A stretch of 64,000 bases of DNA from Antedon bifida (taxonomy: Eukaryota > Echinodermata > Crinoidea > Comatulida > Antedonidae). Both the position numbers and the translations under genes were made by a program. How positions within the stretch are numbered: the stretch's first letter is position 1; each line of letters opens with the position of its first letter. The DNA lies in NCBI GenBank assembly GCA_963402885.1, contig OY727093.1, forward strand, positions 30,875,409 through 30,939,408, in the 5' to 3' direction. Positions 1-11,200 of the stretch are shown here, in pieces. The notes beneath the pieces were generated by a model. It saw only the letters and a list, made by a program, of their open reading frames with translations, was not told the DNA's origin and did not search any database.

Positions 1-330
1 ATACATTTGGCGGTTATTGCGAAGGAGTAAATATGGTATAATAGGCCTAATATTGTTAGATTTTACTATATTAGGTTATGTTTTAGTTATGTTATTATGT
101 TTAATATTTTCAAATATTTCTTTTTATTTATTTAAAAACATATTTAGACAGGATAAAAATATATTAGGTATAGATATTGCATCTGTTTTACATGGTCCTG
201 TTTTTTTAGAGCAAAAGATTAAAAACATTCTTAAAAAGACATTAAAAAACTTACAATAAAGCTTTTTATTATTTACATAATATTACAGAATCTATTGCGC
301 TTTTCATAATAAAATAAGACTTTACTTTTT

Positions 331-442
331 AAAACACATGGTGTACTGCAAACATAACTTTACTAGTAAAATAAATAATTAGTCTTTTTTTAATATTTAA
401 AACACATGGTGTACTGCAAACATAACTTTACTAGTAAAATAA
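331..442. repeat. Direct duplication, about 45-bp unit
   Basis: Two near-identical copies starting AAAACACATGGTGTACTGC (331 and 399) are separated by a short AT-rich spacer. Confidence 0.85.
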
Positions 443-1266
443 TGTCTTAATTTTTTTTAAATTTAATTTTCATATAGCGTAGATTTTTTACAAAAAAACT
501 ACTATATACAACTTGCTGATATTGTACTGACGTTACATGTTTTGACTACTATTAGTAACTACAGTAGATGTTGATAGTATAGAACTCACAGAACCAACAA
601 ACTACGCAAGTCCCAGGAGTGGAAAAGTATATATTTGCTTTTGTTGCTTCAAGCTGACATAAGCAAACTATGGTAGGCCAACTTGATTTCAACTTCAAGT
701 TGCACGGTAACACAATGGTTCCTGTGTTTACATCATGCAGATTGACAAAAGGTAATTTGGGACAAGGAGTCGTCGGCTAAAAATAACTAACTTGAATTTT
801 CTAATATATTTATTATGGTACAATGAATCTATTGTTTCTACCTTCTCAGTAAAACTTGTTCTGGCACAAAGCTTAAATCACAAATTTTTTGATATTCCTT
901 CCCTATGATGTGTTTTTATTAATATTAATAATCTGTCACTTCGAAACCAGTTTTATTTGACTCATCATTAAATGATTATTCTTCCTCTTCCTACTTTCCT
1001 TTTTGTTAAGTTTTTAAAAAATAATGTTTCAATGCGAGAGGACATACAGACTCCTGGGACTGAAAAGTTAACTATACAATCTGAAGGACTTTCATAATTT
1101 TGAAATCGCATATTTTGACTTTTTGTTTATATCTGTAAAAACATTCCAAAGTTGATATAATCGCTTGCCTCAACTAAACAGTTTTAAGTCAAAATAAAAT
1201 TGTTATGTCAAAATTTAATTTTGTAACTCCAAATTAATTTTAAGTCAAAATTTAATTTAAGGGTCA

Positions 1267-1383
1267 TCGATCGAGGACCATATTTTTACAACTTATTAGG
1301 GATGTACATATGATTTCAGAACAATCGCGAGATTAAGGATATAACCACACGCTTGCCGTACAGCTTTATATGGTCCTCGGTCA
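1267..1383. repeat. Inverted repeat, MITE-like, 117 bp
   Basis: The arms GATCGAGGACCATAT and ATATGGTCCTCGGTC face each other across about 85 bp. No second copy is seen in the window, so its status as a transposon is inferred only from structure. Confidence 0.5.
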
Positions 1384-1519
1384 AGTTGTCCTTTAAGTCA
1401 AAATTTAATTTATAAGGAAAAATTTTATTTATGAGTCAAAATTTTAAAAGATAAATATTATTGTAACTATATTTTTACAGAATAAAATAAACCGAATATT
1501 TGACAAAATATTGACTTGC

Positions 1520-1621
1520 CGTTTATAGTGTTCCTACGGCCATCTGCTCCTATGAGGACGTTGAACTCATACTCTGAGACGGGATGGTCTTGTGGTGCGA
1601 CCTTTGCCCTCCAACCAATCT
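1520..1621 (-). CDS. mical: MICAL exon with GADGRR motif, likely GC-AG donor
   Basis: After the acceptor TTTGCAG come two bases, 33 codons and one base. The peptide has IGWRAKV, then [17 protein letters not shown], the DG motif of FAD-dependent hydroxylases. The 3' boundary reads AACG followed by GCAAGT. No in-frame GT donor fits the family alignment, so this looks like a GC-AG intron. The next exon is outside the window. Confidence 0.88.
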
Positions 1622-4600
1622 CTGCAAAGACAAAGTTGTTAATAGTCTCCTATTCTTCCTTTATCGCAAATATCATTTATTGATCAGATTGTGATAAGAT
1701 TAAGATTTGATTACTTTCAGTTGTAATGTGTGTGTATTATATGTGTACATGTGTATTAATGTACAGATTTTTTCAACACAGGATGATGCAATGGACAATA
1801 TTGAAAATTGTTAAGGCCCGACGAGTCTTCTCGTCGAGAGAGAATTAAACATGTTTAAAGTTCTCCCAATGACCACTCGTCTCGTCGGGATTCAACTCAG
1901 ACAGCACCAATGAGTTAAGACGGTTAGTCGGACCTTGTCGTACAATGCTGTCTGAGTTGGTCTATGAAAAACTTATTTAATAGCCTTGCTGACTTCCATT
2001 GAATATTGGATGTAAACAAAACACACCTGTGTTTGGTGTGTAGTTAGAAATGAAGTCATGCTTGCAATCCAAATTACTTAATACAACTTAAGGCTGGTTG
2101 CCTAATGTTCAAACTTAAAAGTTAAGCATGCTTAAACATGAGTCTTCGTGTTAAATAAAACATGGTAACATTTTTTGTTATAGTTTTTCAGAAATGAGAA
2201 TGTACAAATTGCAAGAGGAACTTTAAGATCTTCAAATTGCATAACAATTCTTATGTAATCTGTACTCGATATTCGATTTCGTCGTTTACAATGTCTAATG
2301 GAGTATCTCTACTTCTTTTATATGTGTGCAATTGGCCATACATGTGTGTGAGATCACACCGTAACTCCTATATCCATCAACATATGCTAAGGTGAACACA
2401 AATTAACATGTTTAGCAGTCTATTTATAACATCAGACGAGAAATTTAAATTTTTCATTCAGGTTTAAGAACAAATTGGAATTCTAAATAACTGAATATAG
2501 TGATTGAGGGAACTACTGTAGCTTAAGTTGTAACTTGAATCATTTTTACAACATGGTGTTAAGCTCTGTCTACACTATCAAACTTATGTGACAACAAATT
2601 TGTTCATATATGGACATGATGATGTCATATCACTACTATATTTAGGCACATCACACTTTTTTTGTCTAGTTTGATAGTGTAGACAGAGCTTAAGTGATGC
2701 GGAACATACAGTATGAATGAATGACATATGGTTATAAGTATATCCGCACTTGGTGGATCAATTATATTTAGCATCATGTACAGTATATACTGTTACCTGT
2801 ATATATTTTTAATAAAAAAAACATCTTTAAATACCAAATATAAATATTTAAGATTAGAAGATGCTTATTACAGACATGACATCACATCATTCAATGTAAT
2901 ATGAGCAGCAAATTATAATTTGAAAAGGAAAACATTAATGTTGTACTATATATGAACATTATCCTTGACAGTATAGGTACAGTATGTTAATACTACACCA
3001 GTGGAAATGTTAATAATGTGTGTATGAGTTAAAGATTGTCTCCCTGAAAACATTTTTTTTTTAAACAATTTTTTGTTGTTAATGCCACATATAGTTATTC
3101 ACTTTGACCAAACTGGAACAGGAAAAAAAAAAAAATTCCCCTGAAAAAAAATGTAATTTAAAGCTAATATACCTAAATTGTCTGTCAGGCAATGGTTTTT
3201 GGTTAAAATTAACCGTTTCTTATCTTTTTATAAGTGAAATAATTATTTTTGTTTATTTTTTTTTCTATAGAAGTGAAAAACTGCAAAATGGCCTATTCAA
3301 AATCTGATTTTATTAATCTTTATTTGTTATGTTTTTGGGGGACAATACATCTTGAAACAATTCCGCCATGGTGTGACATTGTAAAACCAATTTTTATTAT
3401 TATTATTATCAATATTAAAGTACAACAACCAATAAGCAAGCAATACTAAGTTGATGTGGCTGGAAAAGACAGATTAGTCTTTGATGTTTACCTAGGAAGG
3501 CAGGGAAGTATTTCATTAATCTACGGGAAGTCATATCTTATAATCACACCCTGGGGTTCATCGATAAGTTTGACATGAACACATTCAAACAAAACTCGAA
3601 AGAAAGTGATACTACTGTCAAACATTTGGTGGTCAGGATGATTCAGGTAATCTGGTTTAAAAAACAATTCGAATTTAAGTTTCATAAAAAGTTATCGGTT
3701 TTTATTACCGAATAAAATAAAGCATTGTCAAACTTTATGTGACAAAAAAATGTGATGTGCCCATATATGGACATGATGATGTCATATTACTACCATATTT
3801 GGGCATATCACTATCATATTGGGGCACATCACAATTTTTTTGTCAAAGTAGTTTGATAGTGTAGACAGAGCATGAGACCAATTTTAATTAGAATATTATT
3901 AAGAATAATAATAGGCACCTGTAGATACACATGTAAAGATTCCAATTTTAACCATCATTTAATCAACTAACATTTATTTATTTATTTATTTATTCTTTCT
4001 TTATTCTGCAAGCACTTTCAGTACTAGTGCACTGATTTCCAAAGTGATACAGTAATTGAAAATATAACAAACATAATAAAATAAAGACAAAGAGTAATTG
4101 AAATATACATTAAAAATAGCAACATCCTTATTAATGTTTTTTTTTATGCGATGAATTTATTGTCAATATACTGTAAGTACTGTAAATATTTTTTTTTAAA
4201 TACAACACAGAGCGAGAAAATACTGCAGCAAAGGATCATGGGACTGAGAAGAATGGCCTACAAATTGTTTATAGTAAAAGCTGGACTTTCATAGGTCTTT
4301 AAAATTAAAATAACTTACTTTCACATGACTGGTCTACCGGAGGCTCTTCTAAACCTAAGTATGCTACGTTGGAATGAATTTGAACGCCAAGAAGAAGGCT
4401 AACTTTCACCAGTATCACTTGAAGCTGTCGTATACCTACAAGAAAAAAATAAAATAATCAGAAATTGAGAAATTTTAACAATAGAAATACCATATACTGA
4501 AATGTTATTAATATAATATATTCCCCATTAATATTAAAAATATAAAATTTAGAGCACAAAGTACTGTAGTGTTTTTAATTAAAAATTTATTTACTTTAAG

Positions 4601-7600
4601 TAATAGAGTTTTTTATATGATAAACAAGTTACAATCTTCATTTGTTAACAAAATGAAGATGTTATATACAATAATGTACCGACCATAAAATGTCAAAAAT
4701 ATTAAGAAATATGAAAATATTAATTTGAAGATTTTGTTAATGAATAAAATAAATCGATGCGGCAAAATAAATTGTTGTTACCGATAATTATGCCGGTAAT
4801 AGTTAAGTATCCTTAAGCGCTTGAAGTAAGCTACTTAGAAATGATGAATATGATTATGGTGGATTTCTCAAACTGTTTCATTAAATTTCAAGGTAGAGTT
4901 GTCGGCCATGTACAGTATCATGTCCTCATACATTTAAATGTGGATTAGATGTTAACTTCTAATATTATCAAAAACTAATTACCCTACCATACCTCATGTC
5001 AATATAATACGTATTATGCTAATGAGACAATTTATTATCGTTTATGCCAAATCTGTAGCTCGATTTTTATGTCATCAAATGCAAATATGTGAACTTACGC
5101 TAAGCTCTGTCTACACTATCAAACTTTATGTGACAAAAAAAAATGTGATGTGCCCAAATATATTAGTGATATGCTTAAATATGGTAGTGGTATGACATCA
5201 TCATGTCCATATATAGGCACATCACATTTTTTTTGTCACATAAAGTTTGATAGTGTAGACAGAGCTTAGCATCAGTGTGTGATATTGGATGGCAGGTAAA
5301 ATATACAAAGTAATACAGTAATAATATCAATTATAAATCAGTTATTACTGTATTCAGTATTAAATAAATGCGGGCAAGTAAGTTGGGGTCATTAAACTCT
5401 GTACTATGTTACACACAGATTAGTTCAATCTGAACTTACTGTTTTCGGGCCGTTCCTTTAGACAGTTACTGTATTCAAGAGAACAGAAGCAGTTTTTTTA
5501 TTATTTGAATTAGGAAACAGTTACCATGCGGTAGCTTAAAGTTTACTACGACTGAACAAATGGGTATTTGGAAACTCGGACTGGGTATGCGCACACCCCA
5601 AAGCATGTCTGGGAAAAGAGAGTCTATAAAAACATTTGCTGATAAATATTGAGATGCATGTAGATGGTAGTTAACAGTATTTCTTGTTTAAGTATGTTAA
5701 CTCAAATAGAGTATAACTATATTGTATACTGGTTGAATGTGAAATCATCATCATAATCTACAGTATTTGTCATTTTCACAATAGGTTCCAATGTAGCTGT
5801 CAGTACACAATTATCAATTTAAACTTTGCTCATTCTCTGACGTTTACAAATTTAAATGTACATTTAGATCTCTATCAAGAAAACTTTATTAGGTAACAAA
5901 CTCGGTTGTTCAATATTTACATTCAAGAGTTTATGTATAATACCATATATGGTGGGTAAATAGAAATACGTTAAGCTCTGTTTACGCTATCAAACTTTAT
6001 GTGAATGGAGCTACTACTTTTATCAAAGTGTTGGCTTTTACTCATACTGTACAGTACACTTAAGCTCTGTCTACACTATCAAACTTTATGTGACAAGATA
6101 TGATGTACCCATACATGGACATGATGATGTCATATCACTACCATATTTAGGAATATGACTACCATATTTGAACACATCACACTTGTTTTGTCAAACTAGT
6201 TTGATAGTGTAGACAGAGCTTTAAGGTAGTTCCAACAATGTTCCAAACCAAATGGTGTCGAAAGAATGACCACTTCCTGATTCCCAGACTTAACTGACCA
6301 CCACACAGCATGCCGTGCCGATAAAAAATGTTTACACTATTTATAATACAATTAAAATGACCTTTGTACAGTATATCGTTAAATCCTGGACGGGAACTAA
6401 ACAATGATAACAACAATTTAAAGTTTTATGTCGCAACATGGTCAGATTTGAATAAAATCTTTTTAGGACGGTCATGGCCTACCTGTACCTGTACAAAAGG
6501 TAACTATAGGTTAAAGCGTCACACATTATTATTGTATTTTACTGTACTCTCACTCAGACAGTATAGTCTACGAATTTAAACGCAGCATTTTTCTTGCTGT
6601 ATAGCTAATGAACCATGTAAAAAGAGACATTTAAATTCCCATGTACAACAATTCTAACAATACTGTTTATAATAACTGTATGGGCCTTTTTGTTTTGGTT
6701 GCTCCCACTTGAGGTGGGTTTTACAGAGTGTACCATTAACTGATGGGGTGTCAAATTAATGAAATATATTTTGTGTTAGAGGGCTTGTCTCGGAGAGAAT
6801 AAAGGAAAATGTGGGTTTATCTAGGAAAACTAAGTGGGACATTCTATTATTAGAATCCCACACCAAGGGACAAGCATAATAAATGCAACAAAATACTGTA
6901 AGTCAGTTTACAGTTGTTTCTATGAATGACTAATGCATAAGATATTTGAAACATGAAAATGACTTTTAAAGATGTTGCATTATGTTTTGTAGTACTGTAT
7001 ACCTGAAAACAAAATAGCTTACTTACAGTGATTGAAACTTAACAGGTGGCATATATTGGATTATAATCTTAAAATGAATTTGTTTCAATTCCTAATATCA
7101 TGATCACCATTACAATAACCAAGAAATAAGGTAATTTATTCGTTGGTGATGTCATCAATATGTAGTAGTCATCAATATGGTAAATAGACCTATAAAGATG
7201 TTGGACAATAACACCTAATATAAACACTTTTAATACATAAAGCTCTGTGTACACTATCAAACTAGTTTGACAAAAAAAAGTATGATGTGCCCAAATATGG
7301 TAGCGATATGCCCAAATGGTAGTGATATGACATCATCATGTCCATATATTGGCACATCACATTTTTTTGTCACATAAAGTTTGATAGTGTGGACAGAGCT
7401 TAAACATGTACTGTACTATTATCATATTCAGACAAATCAAAATACAAACCACCAGTGAAATAATAAACACAGTGAACAAATATTGAGTAACAAAGCTGAC
7501 GGAAAGGTCCAGGATCTTACAACCTTTTAATGACACTAGACTACAACGTGTTTGACAAAGAACTTGAGGTCATTACGCAATTGCCATATTGTACATGTTT

Positions 7601-9947
7601 TAAATGCATTGTTAATTATGGAACAAATGTTAATGACCTGTAAACAGTAATGCAATTTAAACGATTAATAATGTCTGATTATCCACCACACATTCATCAA
7701 ATTGGCACAAACAACGTCAAATATCCTGCATAACATGAAAATGTAATAAATGTGTAATGTATTATGAGAAAAACAAGATGATGGAATGTAAAATATTTGA
7801 TATAATATGATTAAAATGTGTCTAAAATAGAACTACTAAACTACTATTATTCAAAAAGTTGGCTTTTACTCTACACATAAGCTCTGTCTATACCTTCAAA
7901 CATTATGTGACAAATGTGATGTATAATACAGCAGGCCTTGTCTTTTGAAAATCATAGGTGTGCTACAAATTGCACTCCTCAATACATTCAGGGGTGCTGT
8001 AGGTGTGCTGTTTGTATTTTCGTGTGTAGAAGTTTACCAAATTAAGGCGTGTTGTAAATCGCACTCCTCAAGGGCAGTTTAGGAGTGTGTTAGGTGAGTG
8101 ATCGCACTCACTCGCCTTAAAAGACAAGGCCTGATACAGTTATGGACATGATGATGGCATATCACTACCATATTTGGGCATATCACCACCGTATTTGGGC
8201 ACATCACACTTTTTTGTCAAACTAGTTTGATAGTGTAAAGTCTCAGTATAAAGAATATGATGCCGCTTTGATGGAAATAATAATAATGGAAAAATCAGAA
8301 TTGAATGCCGCTGTCTATCGTTTTGTGAAACGGAAAATGTGTGATGTTTAGCACTACCTTTAGAAAGAAAAAAACTGCTTGTGTTTTCTATACAACTATT
8401 GAATGCTTTATATTTATTGCATAGCAACATTTATCACTCACTTTAAAAATGTTCATGTACTGTATACTGACATATTATACAATATGATTTGTTGACATTA
8501 AACTTTAAAGGTCAATAAAACAATATTTTGCAAGAGAATATTATAACCAACCTACATTACAAGGAAATACAAAGGAATATGGAGTTTTTATTATTTTCAT
8601 TTTACTTTCATTTTGCTATATAACTCTTATAGGTTAACAATGGAATAAATATCTAATGTTAAAATATTGTAATGTTGATGATGAATGATAACAAAGTTAG
8701 TGATACCAAAAAATAAACATGGCTTGGGCTAAAAGTAAGGTGATTTTAGGGCCTGTTATTTGTCAGGAACATGACATAATTATATCCCATAATTTTTATT
8801 CATTATTTATCTATGACAATGACAAGATACTTACTAATATGATCAATAGCACCGGCACAGAACCTGCCAAAGAACTTCTTTGCTCCGAGGTTCTTGAGGT
8901 CATTAATCAGGAACGGCCAGAGATGTAGAACATTATTCCTTGAGAAGCTTTCCCGCTTCTCAACAACCACCACCTTGCATCCTAACAGGGCAGCCTCTAT
9001 GCCGGTCCTCAGTCCGCATGGTCCTGCTCCTATTATAAAAACCTGCCACAAACAAATTAAACAAGTTCTTTAAAAAATATTGATAATTAGAATGAGTTTT
9101 GCTTCATTCCATTGCTTCCATTAACTAATGTTTTTCTCATATAGTAAGCTCCTTAGAGTTAAACCACAATTTCAAATAGTATTTAATATAATTAAAGTTT
9201 CATTTTATGAATTTATTAATAAGAGTGATGACTAAACCCATAACTTTACATATTTACAAGCAAAAGGATGCAAATTTATGAGTCAGTGTAAAAATAATTA
9301 ATGATGTAAACTGAATTATTCCAATGAAATTGATACCAATCAACTCACTTAATTATGTTACATCATCTTAATAATCATCTTAATATTAAAATAGGTGCCC
9401 ATATATGGACATGATGATGTCATCACTACCATATTTAAGAATATCACTACCATATTTTGGCACATCACACTTTTTTTGTCAAAATAGTTTGATAAGTGTA
9501 GACAGAGCTTAATTAAGAATATGTAGTATTAAATGAGTGGGGGAATTGATGATTCATTGATCAAATATTCCTATATAATAAGGATACTTGTAGTAGACTA
9601 GACTTCTTTTATCATTATGAAATACAAACTGCGCAGCAATAAAAAAAAAACTCACTAATATTTTTTTAACAAAGCACCATACTTACATTGGTATCGTAAC
9701 ATGGCTTGGGTTTCTTGTACTCTTTCCTATTTGCACGTTTATCAAGTTTTGCCCATAACGACTTAGCTTTCCACGAATTGACACGAGATTTCAAATTCAC
9801 ATAGAAAGTTTTATAATCTGTAGGCTTTAGGTCAACGGCCTGGCAGAGTTCTTTAAATGCTATCGTGATCCCTTTAAACGTACTTGCTGTCATAAACTTC
9901 TCAAAGCAATTGTTTATTAAGTCCTTTGATTCGCCTTTCTCCTTCAT
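1520..9947 (-). CDS. mical: MICAL flavin monooxygenase, N-terminal part (gene level, truncated by left window edge)
   Basis: MICAL proteins are cytoplasmic FAD and NADPH-dependent monooxygenases that oxidise methionines of F-actin and so disassemble filaments downstream of semaphorin-plexin signalling (family knowledge). Four exons on the minus strand join in frame (9947-9687, 9042-8835, 4435-4319, 1621-1520) to give about 229 residues. Visible are the helical N-terminus with WAKLDKR (residues 65-71), the Rossmann GAGPCG at 92-97, EKR at 115-117, HLWPF at 127-131, IRQLQ at 158-162 and GADGRR at 220-225, all typical of the MICAL monooxygenase domain and in the usual order. The remaining monooxygenase, calponin-homology, LIM and bMERB parts must lie left of position 1. 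The start is the first ATG in frame in the 9.9 kb exon. The upstream non-coding exon is uncertain. Homology is by recognition, not by a search. Confidence 0.93.
1813..1960. mobile_element. Palindromic element family B, truncated copy
   Basis: It ends with TGCTGTCTGAGTTGG and shares the AAACATGTTTAA centre and CCCGACGAG stretches with the fuller copy at 21.36 kb. The left arm is missing. Confidence 0.65.
2561..2691. mobile_element. Fold-back element family A, copy 1
   Basis: Complete arms beginning AAGCTCTGTCTACACTATC and ending GATAGTGTAGACAGAGCTT, in a MICAL intron. There is one internal CACTACTATATTTAGGCA-type unit. Family A has no open frame and is a MITE by structure. Confidence 0.88.
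3719..3871. mobile_element. Fold-back element family A, copy 2 (left arm decayed)
   Basis: The left arm has lost part of its end (AAGCATTGTCAAAC). Two internal CCATATTTGGGCATATCAC units are present, and the right arm is nearly complete. Confidence 0.85.
4319..4435 (-). CDS. mical: MICAL exon, IRQLQ segment
   Basis: The acceptor is TTGTAG and the donor GTAAGT. Two bases complete the Ser of the previous exon, then 38 codons follow, starting [17 protein letters not shown]. This continues the sequence expected after DHIS in MICAL. It ends in phase 1 and joins to the exon at 1.6 kb by an AAG codon. Confidence 0.9.
5102..5267. mobile_element. Fold-back element family A, copy 3
   Basis: Both arms are complete, and the palindrome extends outward into GCTA/TAGC. 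It lies in a MICAL intron. Confidence 0.9.
5973..6006. mobile_element. Solitary arm of family A
   Basis: Only the outer 30 or so bases of one arm remain (AAGCTCTGTTTACGCTATC onward), 56 bp from the next complete copy. It could be a deletion remnant. Confidence 0.7.
6062..6222. mobile_element. Fold-back element family A, copy 4
   Basis: Arms complete on both sides, with two internal CACTACCATATTT units, one diverged. Confidence 0.9.
7240..7401. mobile_element. Fold-back element family A, copy 5 (reverse orientation)
   Basis: The CACATAAAGTTTGATAG arm is on the right, so it is inverted relative to copies 1-4. The left flank is TA. Confidence 0.9.
7879..8240. mobile_element. Fold-back element family A, copy 6, split by another transposon
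   Basis: The left arm (7879-7925) and the remainder (8140-8240) are one family A copy interrupted by the 202-bp element at 7932-8133. The right end is decayed. Confidence 0.85.
7932..8133. mobile_element. Nested 202-bp inverted-repeat element, family C
   Basis: The ends CAGGCCTTGTCTTTT and AAAAGACAAGGCCTG are perfect inverted repeats. ATACAG occurs directly on both sides (7926-7931, 8134-8139), a probable target duplication. The interior carries two degenerate copies of a unit with GCACTCCTCAA. There is no coding capacity. Confidence 0.82.
8835..9042 (-). CDS. mical: MICAL exon with FAD-binding GAGPCG loop
   Basis: The exon lies between an acceptor GGCAG and a donor GTAAGT and encodes 69 residues plus one base. 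It holds the dinucleotide-binding GxGxxG loop (GAGPCG), the VVVVEKR strand that contacts the FAD ribose in this family, [11 protein letters not shown], and [18 protein letters not shown]. These are the most conserved stretches of MICAL monooxygenases, so the identification is firm. Phase 0 in, phase 1 out. Confidence 0.95.
9393..9510. mobile_element. Fold-back element family A, copy 7 (left-truncated)
   Basis: It begins at GTGCCCATATATGG and has a full right arm. It lies in the intron between the first two coding exons of MICAL. Confidence 0.82.
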
Positions 9948-9972
9948 TTTGTTTTCGTCTTCTTTCTTCACA
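9687..9972 (-). CDS. mical: MICAL first coding exon
   Basis: The exon is bounded by an acceptor ending ACAG at 9973 and a donor GTAAGT below 9687. Coding starts at the ATG at 9947 and gives 87 residues. The codons above it (from 9971) are also open, so a start in an upstream exon is not excluded. The peptide carries FKELC, the K-P-x-D-Y motif and [14 protein letters not shown], which align with the N-terminal helical segment of vertebrate MICALs. It ends in phase 0. Confidence 0.92.
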
Positions 9973-10866
9973 CTGTCAACAAAAATACAATGTCAAAAAT
10001 TAAAGTAAAAATAATTTTTATTATATAATGTACAGTAAGAATGATAAGAAACAAAAATTCTCTCAACATTAGTTTCCTTTTATAGTTATACTCTACTGAG
10101 GAAAAAAAAACAAAGAATGTATGTAAATTATTTTTGTACTAGATATGTAAAGGACCTGTGGATGTATTCAACATTTACACTTAGGCTAAGGAAAACACCC
10201 ATAAACTAAAAAAATTTCCTATCTAAGTTAATACAATTTAAGGGAAATTCTTAAATATTTATTGAGTTAAGTAAAATACTTAATTTAAGGGAAATTTCTC
10301 ACTAAGTGTGATTGGTGAATATGGCCACTTGTACAGTTACCAACACTGTAGTGTAAGGAAACTGTTTATTAACACAGTATAGTAAGTTTTAACCACAAGA
10401 CCAGAATTATTCAGAGACAAATAAATTTTGCGATAAAGTGCTCCACTCTTAAAAACAATCTGTGATTGTTCATACTACGATGACAAACCAGCAAAGTGAC
10501 AATTTATAAATAGCGATTTCAATCATCACTCCACAAAAGTACAGATAGAAGGTCAAAGAATCGTGATCTTTGTCCGTATTTTGTACAAAATTATTTTAGT
10601 ATGAACTAAAGTGCTAAGCACAGTAAAGTACAACTACTAAACAACATTTTAATATTGACTGGTAGTATATTAGTGTGTCTGTGTTATGAAGCACGCTGCA
10701 TGTTTTATGTTCCATTTTATTATTGTCTGATTCACGCAAGATAGATTCAAAATACAGCGTAGAAAAAAAGGTACTGTACAGTATTGTACTTATCTTCTGT
10801 CATACAAATTTGATTGATAATCAATACTTAAAGATATTATAAATCCAAAGGCAAATTACTGAAAAT

Positions 10867-11200
10867 AATGCTGTGGGTATCAGTGGCTGGATCTCAATGG
10901 AGATACAAATAAAATAAGCACTGAAAAAATGACAATGCTGTGGGTACTATCAGTGGCTGGATCTCAATGGAGATACAAATAAAATAAGCACTGAAAAAAT
11001 GACAATGCTGTGGGTACTATCAGTGGCTGGATCTCAATGGAGATACAAATAAAATAAGCACTGAAAAAATGACAATGCTGTGGGTACTATCAGTGGCTGG
11101 ATCTCAATGGAGATACAAAATAAAATAAGCACTGAAAAAATGACAATGCTGTGGGTATCAGTGGCTGGATTTTAATGGAGATACAAAATAAAATAAGTAA
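10867..11200. repeat. 70-bp minisatellite, about five units
   Basis: Units starting AATGCTGTGGGTACTATC at 10867, 10934, 11004, 11074 and 11145 are almost identical. The last unit is diverged. It lies upstream of the first coding exon of MICAL. The low divergence suggests recent expansion. Confidence 0.93.

Larger units (their letters stand above)
1..1519. other. MICAL intron, left edge, no gene
   Basis: AT-rich intron sequence. It holds a 50-bp direct duplication at 331-442, runs of a TAAGTCAAAATTTAATT-like unit between 1183 and 1440, and an inverted repeat at 1267-1383. An 80-codon plus-strand open frame at 17-259 is very AT-rich and matches nothing I recognise. Confidence 0.6.
1622..4318. 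other. MICAL intron with transposon fragments
   Basis: No exon is supported between the two monooxygenase exons. It contains a family B copy, two family A copies and a TTTA microsatellite at about 3.98 kb. Confidence 0.6.
4436..8834. other. MICAL intron, 4.4 kb, dense in family A elements
   Basis: Five family A copies or remnants and the nested family C element occupy this intron. The remaining sequence is unique AT-rich DNA with only short chance frames. Confidence 0.6.

Noticed and set aside
17..259. 80-codon plus-strand frame with hydrophobic stretches
   Set aside because: Very AT-rich, no recognisable domain, no splice context. It was kept only as a note under the left-edge intron.
6177..6416. 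Short minus-strand frames over fold-back elements (also at 8140-8430 and, on the plus strand, 48523-48729)
   Set aside because: All share the same peptide fragments because they cross family A copies; not genes.
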